Shown: in pieces, positions 17,028-25,850 of the stretch | How the letters are laid out: every line of letters begins with the position of its first letter | Position numbering within the stretch: position 1 is the stretch's first letter | Assembly (NCBI RefSeq): GCF_008629695.1 | Contig: NZ_VWSH01000003.1 | Coordinates: 681,688-745,687, forward strand | Length of the DNA: 64,000 nt | From: Taibaiella lutea | GTDB taxonomy: Bacteria > Bacteroidota > Bacteroidia > Chitinophagales > Chitinophagaceae | Direction: 5' to 3' | Translations under genes and position numbers: made by a program | Notes under the pieces: generated by a model | What the model was told of the DNA's origin: nothing | The model's input: the letters and a program-made list of their open reading frames with translations, nothing else | Databases searched by the model: none

Positions 17028-18056
17028 ATGGAATCGTTGAAGACGCGCATAGAAGCGTTAACCCAGGAAATAAATACCATTGTTCCGGCTACGAAAGAGG
17101 AGCTGGAAGCATACAGAATAAAATACCTTGGCACCAAAGGCTTGGTAAAAGAGGTGTTTGGCGGCATGAAAGACGTGGCGGCGGAGAATAAAAAAGAAGC
17201 CGGCCAGGTACTGAATGCCTTCAAGCAATTTGCCGAAGCGCATTATGAAAAATATAGTCATTTGCAGCAAGGCGGCAATGGTAATAGTAAGAAAATAGAT
17301 CTCAGCCTTCCGGGAAGCAATGTTCCTTTAGGTACGCGCCATCCTTTGCGTATTGTTGAAAACAAAATTGTTGAAATATTTGAACGCCTTGGTTTTGGTG
17401 TGGCAGAAGGGCCTGAAATAGAGGATGACTGGCATAATTTCACCTCGCTGAACATGCCCGAAGATCATACCGCACGCGATATGCAGGATACTTTCTATGT
17501 ATCTCAGAATCCTGATTGGCTATTACGTACACATACATCTTCGGTACAGGCACGTGTGTTGGAAGAAGGCAATTTACCTGTCCGTGTAATTTGTCCGGGA
17601 CGTGTTTACCGTAATGAAACCATCAGTGCAAGAGCGCATTGCTTTTTCCATCAATGCGAAGGTCTTTATATTGATGAAAATGTTTCCTTTGCCGACCTGA
17701 AACAAACGCTTTATGCGTTCGTAACAGAAATGTTTGGCGAAGGCACAAAGGTGCGCTTCCGTCCTTCTTACTTCCCGTTCACAGAGCCAAGTGCGGAAAT
17801 GGATATCAGCTGTACGGTATGTGGCGGCAGTGGCTGCAGCTTATGCAAGCATACGGGTTGGGTAGAGATTTTAGGTTGCGGCATGGTACATCCCGATTTG
17901 TTGCGCAATTTTAATATTGATCCTGAGAAATATACCGGATTTGCTTTTGGAATGGGTGTGGAACGTATAACACAAATAAGGTATCAGGTAAATGACCTTA
18001 GGTTATACTCTCAGAATGATGTGAGATTCTTAAAGCAATTTACGGTTAAGACTTAG
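17028..18056 (+). CDS. pheS: Phenylalanyl-tRNA synthetase alpha subunit
   Basis: A 342-residue class II aminoacyl-tRNA synthetase subunit. An N-terminal coiled-coil (about 1-85) is followed by the catalytic core: HPLRIVENKIVEIFERLGF (motif 1 region), RTHTSSVQARVLE, RVYRNETISARAHCFFHQCEG (motif 2), FRPSYFPFTEPSAEMD, and GFAFGMGVERITQIRY (motif 3). It contains a Cys-rich insert SCTVCGGSGCSLCKHTGW, usual in this family. The partner pheT is not adjacent, so the two subunits are encoded apart, as is common in Bacteroidota. Confidence 0.95.
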   Translation: MESLKTRIEALTQEINTIVPATKEELEAYRIKYLGTKGLVKEVFGGMKDVAAENKKEAGQVLNAFKQFAEAHYEKYSHLQQGGNGNSKKIDLSLPGSNVPLGTRHPLRIVENKIVEIFERLGFGVAEGPEIEDDWHNFTSLNMPEDHTARDMQDTFYVSQNPDWLLRTHTSSVQARVLEEGNLPVRVICPGRVYRNETISARAHCFFHQCEGLYIDENVSFADLKQTLYAFVTEMFGEGTKVRFRPSYFPFTEPSAEMDISCTVCGGSGCSLCKHTGWVEILGCGMVHPDLLRNFNIDPEKYTGFAFGMGVERITQIRYQVNDLRLYSQNDVRFLKQFTVKT

Positions 18057-18065
18057 TTCATACGT

Positions 18066-18090
18066 AGTGTCATTGATGACACTTTTTTTG
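18066..18090 (+). terminator. Rho-independent terminator
   Basis: The stem AGTGTCA/TGACACT with a TTGA loop and seven T, right after pheS. Confidence 0.85.
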
Positions 18091-18179
18091 TTATTTTGTT
18101 TTGTTTAGATAACATTTAATAACTTGATTGTTCAATACCTCAATTTGTTGACACTCTATATTTTTCGTAAATTTGTTTA

Positions 18180-18707
18180 GTGAAAAAACAGCATCTTAAA
18201 GGCCTTGACTTTTTTATTGATAAGCTTACTAATTCTATTGAAAATGTTATTACAGGTGATAGTTTTCAAACAGAAGTTTCAGTTATATCTGCTTCCGATT
18301 TAAAAAATATTACAAAAAAGAATAGTTGGTTGTTCAATTGGAAATTTGAATATCAACAGCCCGAAAGAGAAGTTTACAAATTGACAATAGCAGGTAATGC
18401 TCATATAATTCAAGGATTGATTTCATTGGAAGTAAAATCAGACCACGTTTATATGCATTTGGTTGAAAATGCTCCTTTCAACAAAGGGAAGATAAAAATG
18501 TATACAGGTGTGGCAGGAAACCTCGTAGCATTTGCATGCAGACTTTCCTTTCAACGTGGAAATGATGGCAATGTTTCTTTTCTGTCGAAATCGCAGCTCG
18601 TACAACATTATGAAAAGACATTGGGTGCAATTCATTTTGGAGGACGTGTTATGATTATCGAAACAAGAGCAGCATTAAAGCTTATTGGACGTTATTTTAA
18701 AAATTAA
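18180..18707 (+). CDS. Unknown protein, possibly GNAT-fold
   Basis: A 175-residue protein with a GTG start at 18180 (MKKQHLKGLDFFIDKLTNSI). Residues 20-60 and 65-100 are beta-rich (YKLTIAGNAHIIQGLISLEVKSDHVYMHLVENAP) and the end is helical (ALKLIGRYF). The order strand, KMYTGVAGNLVAFACRLSF, then HFGGRVMIIETRAA suggests a GNAT-like acetyltransferase fold with a degenerate acetyl-CoA loop; this is inference. It is followed after 5 bases by a 54-codon ORF, suggesting a two-gene operon. Confidence 0.6.
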   Translation: MKKQHLKGLDFFIDKLTNSIENVITGDSFQTEVSVISASDLKNITKKNSWLFNWKFEYQQPEREVYKLTIAGNAHIIQGLISLEVKSDHVYMHLVENAPFNKGKIKMYTGVAGNLVAFACRLSFQRGNDGNVSFLSKSQLVQHYEKTLGAIHFGGRVMIIETRAALKLIGRYFKN

Positions 18708-18712
18708 ATGAG

Positions 18713-18877
18713 ATGAAAAAACAGATATCAGAAACAGATTTTATAGGAGGCCTTGGTGCTTTAACTAAAGAAGAAGAGGCAGCCTTATCAGAATATTTTG
18801 CAAAAAAGAAAAATAAGCAAACCAAATCCGCTTTGACACCAGTAAAAACAAAAACGAATCATTCAGCTACTGCGTGA
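18713..18877 (+). CDS. Small protein, 54 residues, paired with the gene before
   Basis: ATG 18713 to TGA 18877: MKKQISETDFIGGLGALTKE followed by a Glu/Ala-rich helix and a Lys/Thr-rich tail. It starts 5 bases after the stop of the GNAT-like gene, which supports co-translation. The FIGG.G.LTKEEE..LS.YF pattern looks like a conserved small-protein family rather than noise. A toxin-antitoxin-like or regulator-partner pair is possible but unproven. Confidence 0.6.
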   Translation: MKKQISETDFIGGLGALTKEEEAALSEYFAKKKNKQTKSALTPVKTKTNHSATA

Positions 18878-18961
18878 TTATCGGATAAAAAAGTTCAATT
18901 CCAGTAGATAAACTAACCAATATTGTTTCATCCCGATACAATATAAACACCATTACCTTCT

Positions 18962-19930
18962 TTGATACTTGTTACAGGCGCCAGTGGATTTTTAGGACTG
19001 CATTTGCTTCAGGCATTGGCACAACAGCCCTTGCCGGTATTGGCCTTGTACAACAAGCATGTTCCTGATGTTTCTTTCCCCAACGTTTCTTTCAGACAAT
19101 GTGATTTGCTTGATCCTTTTGCGGTAGAAGATTGCATGAAAGGCATCACACACGTCTATCATTGTGCGGCCATCGTTTCTTTTGATCCTGCTTTCAAAAA
19201 AAGAATGATTGAAGAAAATGTAGCTGCTACTGCGAACGTAGCGAATGCCGCTTTGGAAGCCGGAATTGAAAAACTGGTGCATGTAAGTTCTGTAGCCGCA
19301 TTGGGAAGGGTATTGTACAACGGCGAAGCTTCTATCAACGAAGAAACGCATTGGGAAGAAAGTAAGACAAATTCTGCTTATGCCGAAAGTAAATATCTTT
19401 CGGAGATGGAAGTATGGCGCGCTATGGCCGAAGGGCTGAATGCCGTCATTGTAAATCCAAGCCTTATTTTAGGTGAAGGAGATTGGGAAAGAAGCTCTGC
19501 AAAGCTCATACAAATTGTTGCAAAAGAATTTCCCTGGTACACGCTGGGCGTTAATGGATGGGTGGATGCGAAAGATGTTGCTGCTGCAATGGTTTTGCTT
19601 ATGGATAGCGACATTTCGGACGAAAGATTTATTATAAGCTGCGGCAACTTTTCGTATAAGGATATTTTTACAAAAATGGCGGAAGCCTTAAATACAAGAG
19701 CGCCTTATCGTGAAGCAAGCCCGTTGATGACGGAAATCGTCTGGCGCGCAGAATTGTTTAAAAGCCGGCTGGCCAATAAAGAAGCCACCATCACCAAAGA
19801 TTCTGCCAGAGCCGCACAGGCCAAATGTTTTTACAGTAATGAAAAGTTCCTGACAGCTTTTCCTGATTTTCAGTACCGGAGTATGGATGTAACTATTCAA
19901 CGCATGGCAAAAGCCTTTATGGGCAAATAG
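18962..19930 (+). CDS. NAD-dependent epimerase/dehydratase (extended SDR)
   Basis: A 322-residue protein with a TTG start at 18962; the only upstream stop is TAA at 18944 and no ATG precedes the Rossmann motif, so the TTG is forced. VTGASGFLGLHLLQAL is the GxxGxxG nucleotide site, YHCAAIVSFDP and VHVSSVAALG are SDR strands, and YAESKYLSE holds the catalytic Tyr-x3-Lys. It is of the DFR/HSD-like extended group; the substrate (sugar nucleotide, sterol- or flavonoid-like ketone) cannot be told. Monocistronic, with weak hairpin-like sequence after the stop. Confidence 0.85.
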   Translation: MILVTGASGFLGLHLLQALAQQPLPVLALYNKHVPDVSFPNVSFRQCDLLDPFAVEDCMKGITHVYHCAAIVSFDPAFKKRMIEENVAATANVANAALEAGIEKLVHVSSVAALGRVLYNGEASINEETHWEESKTNSAYAESKYLSEMEVWRAMAEGLNAVIVNPSLILGEGDWERSSAKLIQIVAKEFPWYTLGVNGWVDAKDVAAAMVLLMDSDISDERFIISCGNFSYKDIFTKMAEALNTRAPYREASPLMTEIVWRAELFKSRLANKEATITKDSARAAQAKCFYSNEKFLTAFPDFQYRSMDVTIQRMAKAFMGK

Positions 19931-20088
19931 GCCTGTTTGATTACTCTTATTCAATCTACCCCTTTTAGGGTTATTCTTTTTTCTGAAACCCTTTTTACTT
20001 TTAAGACCCCAGGAAAGCCGGGTTATCTTTCTTGACAGGCAAATGTTAGGCTACGTCGAAAATATATCGTGATATGTCGAAATTTTGA

Positions 20089-20118
20089 TTTGCAGCGTTT
20101 GATATAATCCTACGTTTG
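20089..20118 (+). promoter_or_regulatory. Promoter TTTG-N18-TACGTTTG
   Basis: TTTG (20089-20092) and TACGTTTG (20111-20118) with 18 bases between. It drives the M16 peptidase gene with a leader of about 70 bases to ATG 20194. Confidence 0.65.
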
Positions 20119-20193
20119 CAATAGAAATAATCTTAAAGTACGTCCGTATTCCGAGTGAAATTCAAATTACTTATCCCTAAAATTCTAAATAAA

Positions 20194-23040
20194 ATGTTTA
20201 AAAACTTTTTGTCGAAAGCTGCGCTGGCTTGTCTGTTTACAAGCGCAACTTTCAGTGCATACGTTGTTTCGGCACAAACAAGCAAAACAGAGAAATTGCC
20301 TGTTGATCCCAAAACCAAAATCGGCAAGCTGCCTAACGGGCTGACCTATTATATCAGGCCTAACAGCAAGCCGGAAAAGAAAGTGGAACTCCGTTTGATC
20401 CTGAACGCAGGTTCTATTCTTGAAAACGATAATCAACAAGGTCTGGCGCACTTCATGGAACACATGAACTTTAACGGGACCAAAAATTTTCCGAAGAATA
20501 AACTGGTTGACTTCCTGCAAAGCATCGGTGTTGAATTTGGCGCTGACTTAAATGCTTATACAAGTTTTGATGAAACAGTATTCATCCTTCCTATTCCTAC
20601 GGATAAGCCCGGCAATCTGGAAAGCGGCTTTCAGGTTATTGAAGATTGGGCACATAATGCCAACTTAACGGAGCAGGATATTAATGACGAACGTAATGTA
20701 GTATTGGAAGAGAGCCGCCTTGGTAAAGGCGCGGATGACAGGATGTCTAAAAAATATCTTCCGAAATTATTTGCAGGTTCTCATTATGCCAATCGTTTGC
20801 CAATCGGTATCGACAGTATTTTAAGAACTTTTAAGCCGGAAGCTATCCGTGCTTTTTATCATGACTGGTACCGCCCTGATTTGATGGCGGTTGCCGTAGT
20901 TGGTGATATTACGGTTCCGGAAGCGGAAGCATTGATTAAAAAGCATTTTGGCGGCATGACCAATCCTGCCAATGAACGTAAGCGTAATGCATTTGAAGTC
21001 CCGACTTATCCTGAAGCTTCCGCTATGGTACTGACAGATAAGGAAGCAACAAACTATGCATTCCAGTTATTCTTCCCTGTTAAAAAAGAAACCGTAAGAA
21101 TAACATTGGATGATTACCGCAGCAATTTGATTCAAACACTGTTTACGCAGGTTTTGAACCGTCGTTTACAAGAGTTGACTCAATCTGCAACCCCTCCGTT
21201 CTCTTTTGCTTCTACTTTTGCAAATTCTTTTTTAAGAGGCTATGAAAGCTTTGGCGTATTCGGCATGCCGGCTGATGATATCCAGACTTCAGTTAATGCT
21301 ATTGTAGGAGAATTGGTTAAAGCTGAAACATACGGCTTCAATAATTCTGAACTTGAAATCGTGAAAAAGCAATTCCAGAGCAGCGTTGAAAAGAGCTATA
21401 ATGAGCGTGACAAAACACCTTCTTCACGTCTGGTAGATGAGTATATAAGAAATTTCCTTACTAAAGAACCTATTCCCGGAATTGAAAATGAATACAACTA
21501 TGTAAAAACAATGTTGCCTACCATTACCATCAATGAGGTAAATGCAGAGGCAAAAAAATGGTTGAACAAAGGCAATTACGATAAATATTTTGCTTTAATC
21601 ACCGGTCCGGATGCTAAGAAAATGCCGGTTCCTACTGACATTGAATTAAAGGAAATGGTTGACAATGCCTTCCAGCAAAAAGTAAATGCCAATGAAGAGA
21701 AAAAAGTTGCGACCTCTATCCTGGATAAAGAGCCTGTAGCCGGAAAGATTGTTTCTGAAGCGACAGACAAAGAATTGGGCGCTACTACATTTACATTGAG
21801 CAATGGCGTAAAAGTAACTATCAAAAAGACAGATTTCAAAAGCGATGAAATCACTTTGGAAGCTGTAAAGAAAGGCGGTTATAATAATTATGGCGCTGCC
21901 GATAAAAGCAATACCAAATTCCTGCCTGATGTAATCGAAGCAATGGGTTACGGCAATTTCACGCCGACTCAACTGGAAGATTTGTTATCCGGTAAAACGG
22001 TTAGTCTTGTTCCGGAAATGGATGATATTTATAATGAAATAAAAGGTAATTCTTCAGTAAAAGATTTTGAGTCTTTGTTGCAATTGACTTATTTACAATT
22101 GACATCACCACGTACCGATGAAGATTTGTTCAAAGGATTTATAAATACACAAAAAACGCAACTGCAATTTCTTAGCCAGAACCCTCAGATTGCATTTATT
22201 GATACCATGCTGAAAACGGTATATCACAATGATCCGTTGACACCAATTCAGGTGCCTACAGTGCAGGATGTTGACAAGATTGATATGAATCGCGTAGTAG
22301 ATATTTACAAAAACGAATTCAGCAATGCAGATGGCTTACATTTCTTTATTGTTGGAAACATAGATGAAAGCACGATTCGTCCTTTGTTGGAAAAATACAT
22401 CGCAAGCCTTCCTGCCAATGGGTCACAACCTACAATGAAAGACAACGGGCTGCGTCCGATTTCAGGAAATAATTCATTGGTATTTAACAAAGGCGAAGAG
22501 CAAAAAAGCCTGGTGCTGATGATGAACCGCGGTGAACTGCCTTATACTGAAAGCCTTGCTTTGCAAACTCAAATGATTGCCGATATTCTATCTATCTCTG
22601 TAATTGAAAATGTTCGTGAAAAGATGGGCGCTATTTATGGTGGCGGGTTCCAAGGCCAGTTCGAACAATATCCTTATGCACATTACAGCTTATCAGGTTA
22701 TTTCCCTTGCGGACCTGAAAACGTAGACCCAATTATGAAAGAAGCGAACAAGGAAATTGAAGACCTTAAAAAGAATGGCCCGAGCCAGAAAGATCTTGAT
22801 AAAGTGAAACTGGCTATTGTAGAAAAACGCAAAGAGAATATCAAAACCAATACTTACTGGAACAATAAGCTGGAGCAATTGCTGTTCTGGAACGAAAGCA
22901 AAGACAGATTCCTGAACTTTGAAACAGAACTGAATAAAATTACTGTTTCAGATATTAAAGCCACAGCTAATAAATTGTTTGATGGCAAGAATAGTTTTAA
23001 TGCGGTATTACAACCTGCTGTTGTTAAAACAAAGGGTTAA
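20194..23040 (+). CDS. M16 family zinc metallopeptidase (pitrilysin-like)
   Basis: A 948-residue protein if started at ATG 20194, which gives a signal peptide (MFKNFLSKAALACLFTSATF .. VSAQ). A GTG at 20155 would add 13 residues ahead of it. The HFMEHMNF motif is the inverted zinc site HxxEH, with the distal Glu in the NDERNVVLEE segment. There are two M16 halves (N-terminal active, C-terminal inactive), as in periplasmic or surface pitrilysin/PqqL-like peptidases of Bacteroidota. Probable role: degrading peptides in the periplasm. A strong terminator follows. Confidence 0.88.
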   Translation: MFKNFLSKAALACLFTSATFSAYVVSAQTSKTEKLPVDPKTKIGKLPNGLTYYIRPNSKPEKKVELRLILNAGSILENDNQQGLAHFMEHMNFNGTKNFPKNKLVDFLQSIGVEFGADLNAYTSFDETVFILPIPTDKPGNLESGFQVIEDWAHNANLTEQDINDERNVVLEESRLGKGADDRMSKKYLPKLFAGSHYANRLPIGIDSILRTFKPEAIRAFYHDWYRPDLMAVAVVGDITVPEAEALIKKHFGGMTNPANERKRNAFEVPTYPEASAMVLTDKEATNYAFQLFFPVKKETVRITLDDYRSNLIQTLFTQVLNRRLQELTQSATPPFSFASTFANSFLRGYESFGVFGMPADDIQTSVNAIVGELVKAETYGFNNSELEIVKKQFQSSVEKSYNERDKTPSSRLVDEYIRNFLTKEPIPGIENEYNYVKTMLPTITINEVNAEAKKWLNKGNYDKYFALITGPDAKKMPVPTDIELKEMVDNAFQQKVNANEEKKVATSILDKEPVAGKIVSEATDKELGATTFTLSNGVKVTIKKTDFKSDEITLEAVKKGGYNNYGAADKSNTKFLPDVIEAMGYGNFTPTQLEDLLSGKTVSLVPEMDDIYNEIKGNSSVKDFESLLQLTYLQLTSPRTDEDLFKGFINTQKTQLQFLSQNPQIAFIDTMLKTVYHNDPLTPIQVPTVQDVDKIDMNRVVDIYKNEFSNADGLHFFIVGNIDESTIRPLLEKYIASLPANGSQPTMKDNGLRPISGNNSLVFNKGEEQKSLVLMMNRGELPYTESLALQTQMIADILSISVIENVREKMGAIYGGGFQGQFEQYPYAHYSLSGYFPCGPENVDPIMKEANKEIEDLKKNGPSQKDLDKVKLAIVEKRKENIKTNTYWNNKLEQLLFWNESKDRFLNFETELNKITVSDIKATANKLFDGKNSFNAVLQPAVVKTKG

Positions 23041-23061
23041 TATCAGATAAAATTAATATTA

Positions 23062-23100
23062 AACACCGGGCTGCTATAAAATAGCAGCCCGGTGTTGTTT
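23062..23100 (+). terminator. Rho-independent terminator
   Basis: A perfect 15-bp stem AACACCGGGCTGCTA/TAGCAGCCCGGTGTT with a 5-base loop, then GTTTT. Confidence 0.92.
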
Positions 23101-23157
23101 TGGACGGATTTCATCTTATTTCAGGTTTTTAATTTTCAATTTGGTTTTTGACTTTAT

Positions 23158-23165
23158 TATCTTTG
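23158..23165 (+). promoter_or_regulatory. -7 element TATCTTTG for proline dehydrogenase
   Basis: TATCTTTG, with a weak TTTC about 20 bases upstream (23134-23137). It lies 24 bases before ATG 23190 and downstream of the alternative TTG start at 23148, so the TTG start is unlikely. Confidence 0.6.
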
Positions 23166-23189
23166 CAAACAATTTTTCCTCCAGACCAT

Positions 23190-24356
23190 ATGCCTTTATC
23201 TTTTGACAATACTGAAATAGCATTCCGTTACCGCAATAATAAAGAACTTAAAAGAGCCAATTTTCTTTTCTCATCTATGAGTTCTCCATTCTTGTCCAAA
23301 ACAGGAATGAAGCTTACCCAATGGGCGATGAGCGTGAATCTTCCTATCAAAGGCATTGTGAAGAAGACTATCTTTCAGCAATTTTGCGGTGGCGAAACTA
23401 TTGAAGAAGCTGCCGTAACTTCTGCAACACTTGGTAAATTCGGCGTTGATGTTGCTTTGGATTATAGTGTGGAAGGTAAAGAATCGGAAGCGGAATTTGA
23501 TCATGCTGTGCCTGAGTTTATCAAAGCAATTGAATTTGCGGCTACACAAAATAATATTCCCTTTATTCCTATTAAAGTTACAGGCTTTGCCCGCTTTTCT
23601 TTGCTGGAAAAAATACACAGAGGAGAATCTTTGAATGAAGCCGAGAAGGCGGAATGGGCAAGGGTTGAAAAAAGAATTGACCGCATTTGTGAGGCAGCGG
23701 CACGTTGCAAAAGCATGATTTTAATTGATGCCGAAGAAAGCTGGATTCAAAAGCCGGTGGATGACCTGGCAGATTTTATGATGGCTTGTTATAATAAAAA
23801 GGCTTTAGTTGTATTCAATACCTTTCAGATGTACAGGCATGACCGTTTGGATTTCCTGAAAACTTCGCATAATAAAGCAATGCAGCTGGGTTATACATTG
23901 GGAGCAAAACTGGTACGCGGCGCTTATATGGAAAAAGAACGCAAACGTGCAGAAGAACAAGGTTACGCTTCTCCGATTCAGCCCAATAAAGAAAGTACGG
24001 ACAAAGATTATGATACCGCAGTAACTTATTGTATCAATAACCTTGACACGATTGCTGTTTTCATCGGCACCCATAATGAGAACAGTTGCCTGAAAGCCGC
24101 TGAAATGATGCAACAGAAAGGAATACAGCCACGAAATGCTCCTGTTTATTTTTCACAGTTATACGGCATGAGCGATAACATTACTTTCAATCTTGCAGAT
24201 GCCGGCTTCCATGTTTCAAAGTATTTACCTTATGGCCCGGTGAAAGATGTTGTGCCTTATTTAATGCGCCGCGCACAGGAAAATACTTCTGTTGCAGGCC
24301 AGACAGGCCGTGAGCTTGGGCTTATAAAAAAGGAACTTAAAAGAAGAGGAATTTAA
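23190..24356 (+). CDS. Proline dehydrogenase
   Basis: A 388-residue FAD enzyme of the PRODH/PutA1 type that oxidises proline to pyrroline-5-carboxylate and passes electrons to quinone. Key blocks: ILIDAEESW, VFNTFQMYRHDRLDFL, GAKLVRGAYMEKER (substrate and flavin contacts), FIGTHNEN, YLPYGPVKDVVPYLMRRAQENT (Arg pair that binds proline). It is a single-domain enzyme, not fused to P5C dehydrogenase. Length and motif order resemble the eukaryote-like monofunctional group common in Bacteroidota. The start at ATG 23190 is chosen because the promoter lies between it and the upstream TTG. Confidence 0.92.
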   Translation: MPLSFDNTEIAFRYRNNKELKRANFLFSSMSSPFLSKTGMKLTQWAMSVNLPIKGIVKKTIFQQFCGGETIEEAAVTSATLGKFGVDVALDYSVEGKESEAEFDHAVPEFIKAIEFAATQNNIPFIPIKVTGFARFSLLEKIHRGESLNEAEKAEWARVEKRIDRICEAAARCKSMILIDAEESWIQKPVDDLADFMMACYNKKALVVFNTFQMYRHDRLDFLKTSHNKAMQLGYTLGAKLVRGAYMEKERKRAEEQGYASPIQPNKESTDKDYDTAVTYCINNLDTIAVFIGTHNENSCLKAAEMMQQKGIQPRNAPVYFSQLYGMSDNITFNLADAGFHVSKYLPYGPVKDVVPYLMRRAQENTSVAGQTGRELGLIKKELKRRGI

Positions 24357-24378
24357 TATTATTCGGTTAAATATTGTC

Positions 24379-24405
24379 AAAGCAGCCATGAGGCTGCTTT
24401 TTTCT
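24379..24405 (+). terminator. Rho-independent terminator
   Basis: The stem AAAGCAGCC/GGCTGCTTT with an ATGA loop, then further T, right after proline dehydrogenase. Confidence 0.88.
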
Positions 24406-24426
24406 TATAAAAATTTTTTGCAAAAG

Positions 24427-24458
24427 ATTGACAACAATAAATAAAAATGATAGATTTG
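24427..24458 (+). promoter_or_regulatory. Promoter ATTG-N20-TAGATTTG
   Basis: ATTG (24427-24430) and TAGATTTG (24451-24458), 20 bases apart, 29 bases before the ATG of the next gene. Confidence 0.6.
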
Positions 24459-24487
24459 TATGCAATCTATAAATAAAGGCGTTCTTC

Positions 24488-25312
24488 ATGAATAAAATTT
24501 TTACTGCTCTAAGGCAAGCCGCACTTGCAAGTGTGATTTTGGCTGCAGCTACAAATACCGTAAATGCTCAAACCGGCCGTAGCTTCGGCAACCTTTCAGT
24601 TAAACGATCTAACGGCAAAAGCGTAACCTGGTTTCAACGTCTTGAGTTAGGCGGAGGATTGACCTTTGGTAAAGGCAGCGCCAGTTCTGTTGAGCGCTAC
24701 TACGATCCCTTTCATCCCGGTGTTGTTTCAGGAACATCCAATACCCAAAATTTTTCTTACAGAAGTGCATGTGCATGGGTCAATACTTATTTCCCTATGA
24801 CGGCATTAAGCCATAGCAGCATTCTTGCTTTAAGCGTAGGCCTTTACGGAAACAATAATTCTTTTACGCTGAATAATTTTAGCTTCAATGGTCAATCCAC
24901 CGCTTCCATGGATATTAAAGACGGCTTCGTAGGGCTTCCTATTGGTGTCGATTATATTTTTGGCGGAGAAGCAACCAATAACCAGGCTGATAAAGTTTCA
25001 TTGCGTGCGGGTATCGGTGCTATGCCGTTTATGAGTTTCGGAAGCATATCAGACGATTTCAGTAAATACAGCCGCCTTGGAGTAAGACCTTATATCAAAG
25101 CTGAGCTTGGGTTTTTTGCAGGTATAGAATGGAAGATAAAAACACAGGTTATAATTGGTTCACGTAATTTATACGACGTTAAGATAGGTGATTATGACCT
25201 TCAGGATGGCGCTAATTATTATTCCAATTTTAAAATGGATTTGCGTCCTTCTTATTCCGTAGGTATTGCTATTATGCCTTTTGCTGCCGGTTGGGATAAT
25301 GACAATTGGTAA
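24488..25312 (+). CDS. Secreted/outer membrane protein, unknown
   Basis: A 274-residue protein with a signal peptide (MNKIFTALRQAALASVILAAATNTVNAQ). The mature chain is rich in aromatic, amphipathic strands and Gly/Ser turns (LELGGGLTFGKGSASS, LALSVGLYGNNNSF, LRAGIGAMPFMSFG, LRPSYSVGIAIMPFAAGW), so a small outer-membrane barrel is likely. No family is recognised with certainty. It has its own promoter and precedes the HU gene with about 160 AT-rich bases between. Confidence 0.68.
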   Translation: MNKIFTALRQAALASVILAAATNTVNAQTGRSFGNLSVKRSNGKSVTWFQRLELGGGLTFGKGSASSVERYYDPFHPGVVSGTSNTQNFSYRSACAWVNTYFPMTALSHSSILALSVGLYGNNNSFTLNNFSFNGQSTASMDIKDGFVGLPIGVDYIFGGEATNNQADKVSLRAGIGAMPFMSFGSISDDFSKYSRLGVRPYIKAELGFFAGIEWKIKTQVIIGSRNLYDVKIGDYDLQDGANYYSNFKMDLRPSYSVGIAIMPFAAGWDNDNW

Positions 25313-25476
25313 GATTTATTAAGGAAAAAAAGAACTGTAAATTGATTTAAAAAGCTAAAAGTCGCTACAGTATTAGAGTTTTGAAGAAAAATTTTTATTT
25401 TTTTATAAAAAAATCATTGTAATTTCAAGTAACTTTTTGTAACATCGCTTTTCAATATTTAAAAACATATCAGATT

Positions 25477-25770
25477 ATGAACAAAGCTGAATTAATTGAA
25501 CAAATTTCTAAAGATGCCGGCCTTACTAAAGTTCAGGCTAATGAAGTGTTGAATTCTTTTACAAATGCAGTAGTAAACACTTTGAAAAAAGGTGAAAACG
25601 TAACGCTTGTAGGTTTCGGTACATTCTCAGTTTCTCAACGTTCTGCGCGTAATGGTCGCAATCCTCAAACAGGTGAAGTGATTAAAATCAAAGCAAGAAA
25701 ATTACCTAAATTCAAAGCAGGTAAAGATTTCGCTACTAAAATCGCAAACGCGAAAGCACCAAAAAAATAA
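25477..25770 (+). CDS. HU family DNA-binding protein
   Basis: A 97-residue nucleoid protein. N-terminal helices MNKAELIEQISKDAGLTKVQ, then the VTLVGFGTFSVSQRSARNGRNPQTGE beta-arm with the conserved RNPQTGE and Pro at the arm tip, then FKAGKDF. It bends DNA and compacts the nucleoid; alternatives are IHF-like subunits, but the sequence is typical HU. Strong terminator downstream and a long AT-rich leader upstream suggest high expression. Confidence 0.95.
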   Translation: MNKAELIEQISKDAGLTKVQANEVLNSFTNAVVNTLKKGENVTLVGFGTFSVSQRSARNGRNPQTGEVIKIKARKLPKFKAGKDFATKIANAKAPKK

Positions 25771-25796
25771 TCGACACAATACTTTGAAAAGATATA

Positions 25797-25826
25797 AAGC
25801 AAGGACTGAGGTCCTTGCTTTTTCCT
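25797..25826 (+). terminator. Rho-independent terminator
   Basis: The stem AAGCAAGGAC/GTCCTTGCTT with a TGAG loop and T-run after HU. Confidence 0.9.
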
Positions 25827-25850
25827 TTTTAACTCCGTAACGAATTGCTT

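Noticed and set aside
18942-18970. ATG start or promoter box for the SDR gene
   Set aside because: No in-frame ATG exists between the stop at 18944 and the Rossmann motif, and the TACCTTCTTTG stretch is only a poor match to TAnnTTTG; the TTG start stands.
19957-19990. Terminator after the SDR gene
   Set aside because: The possible stem is only four to five base pairs (ACCC/GGGT); too weak to claim.
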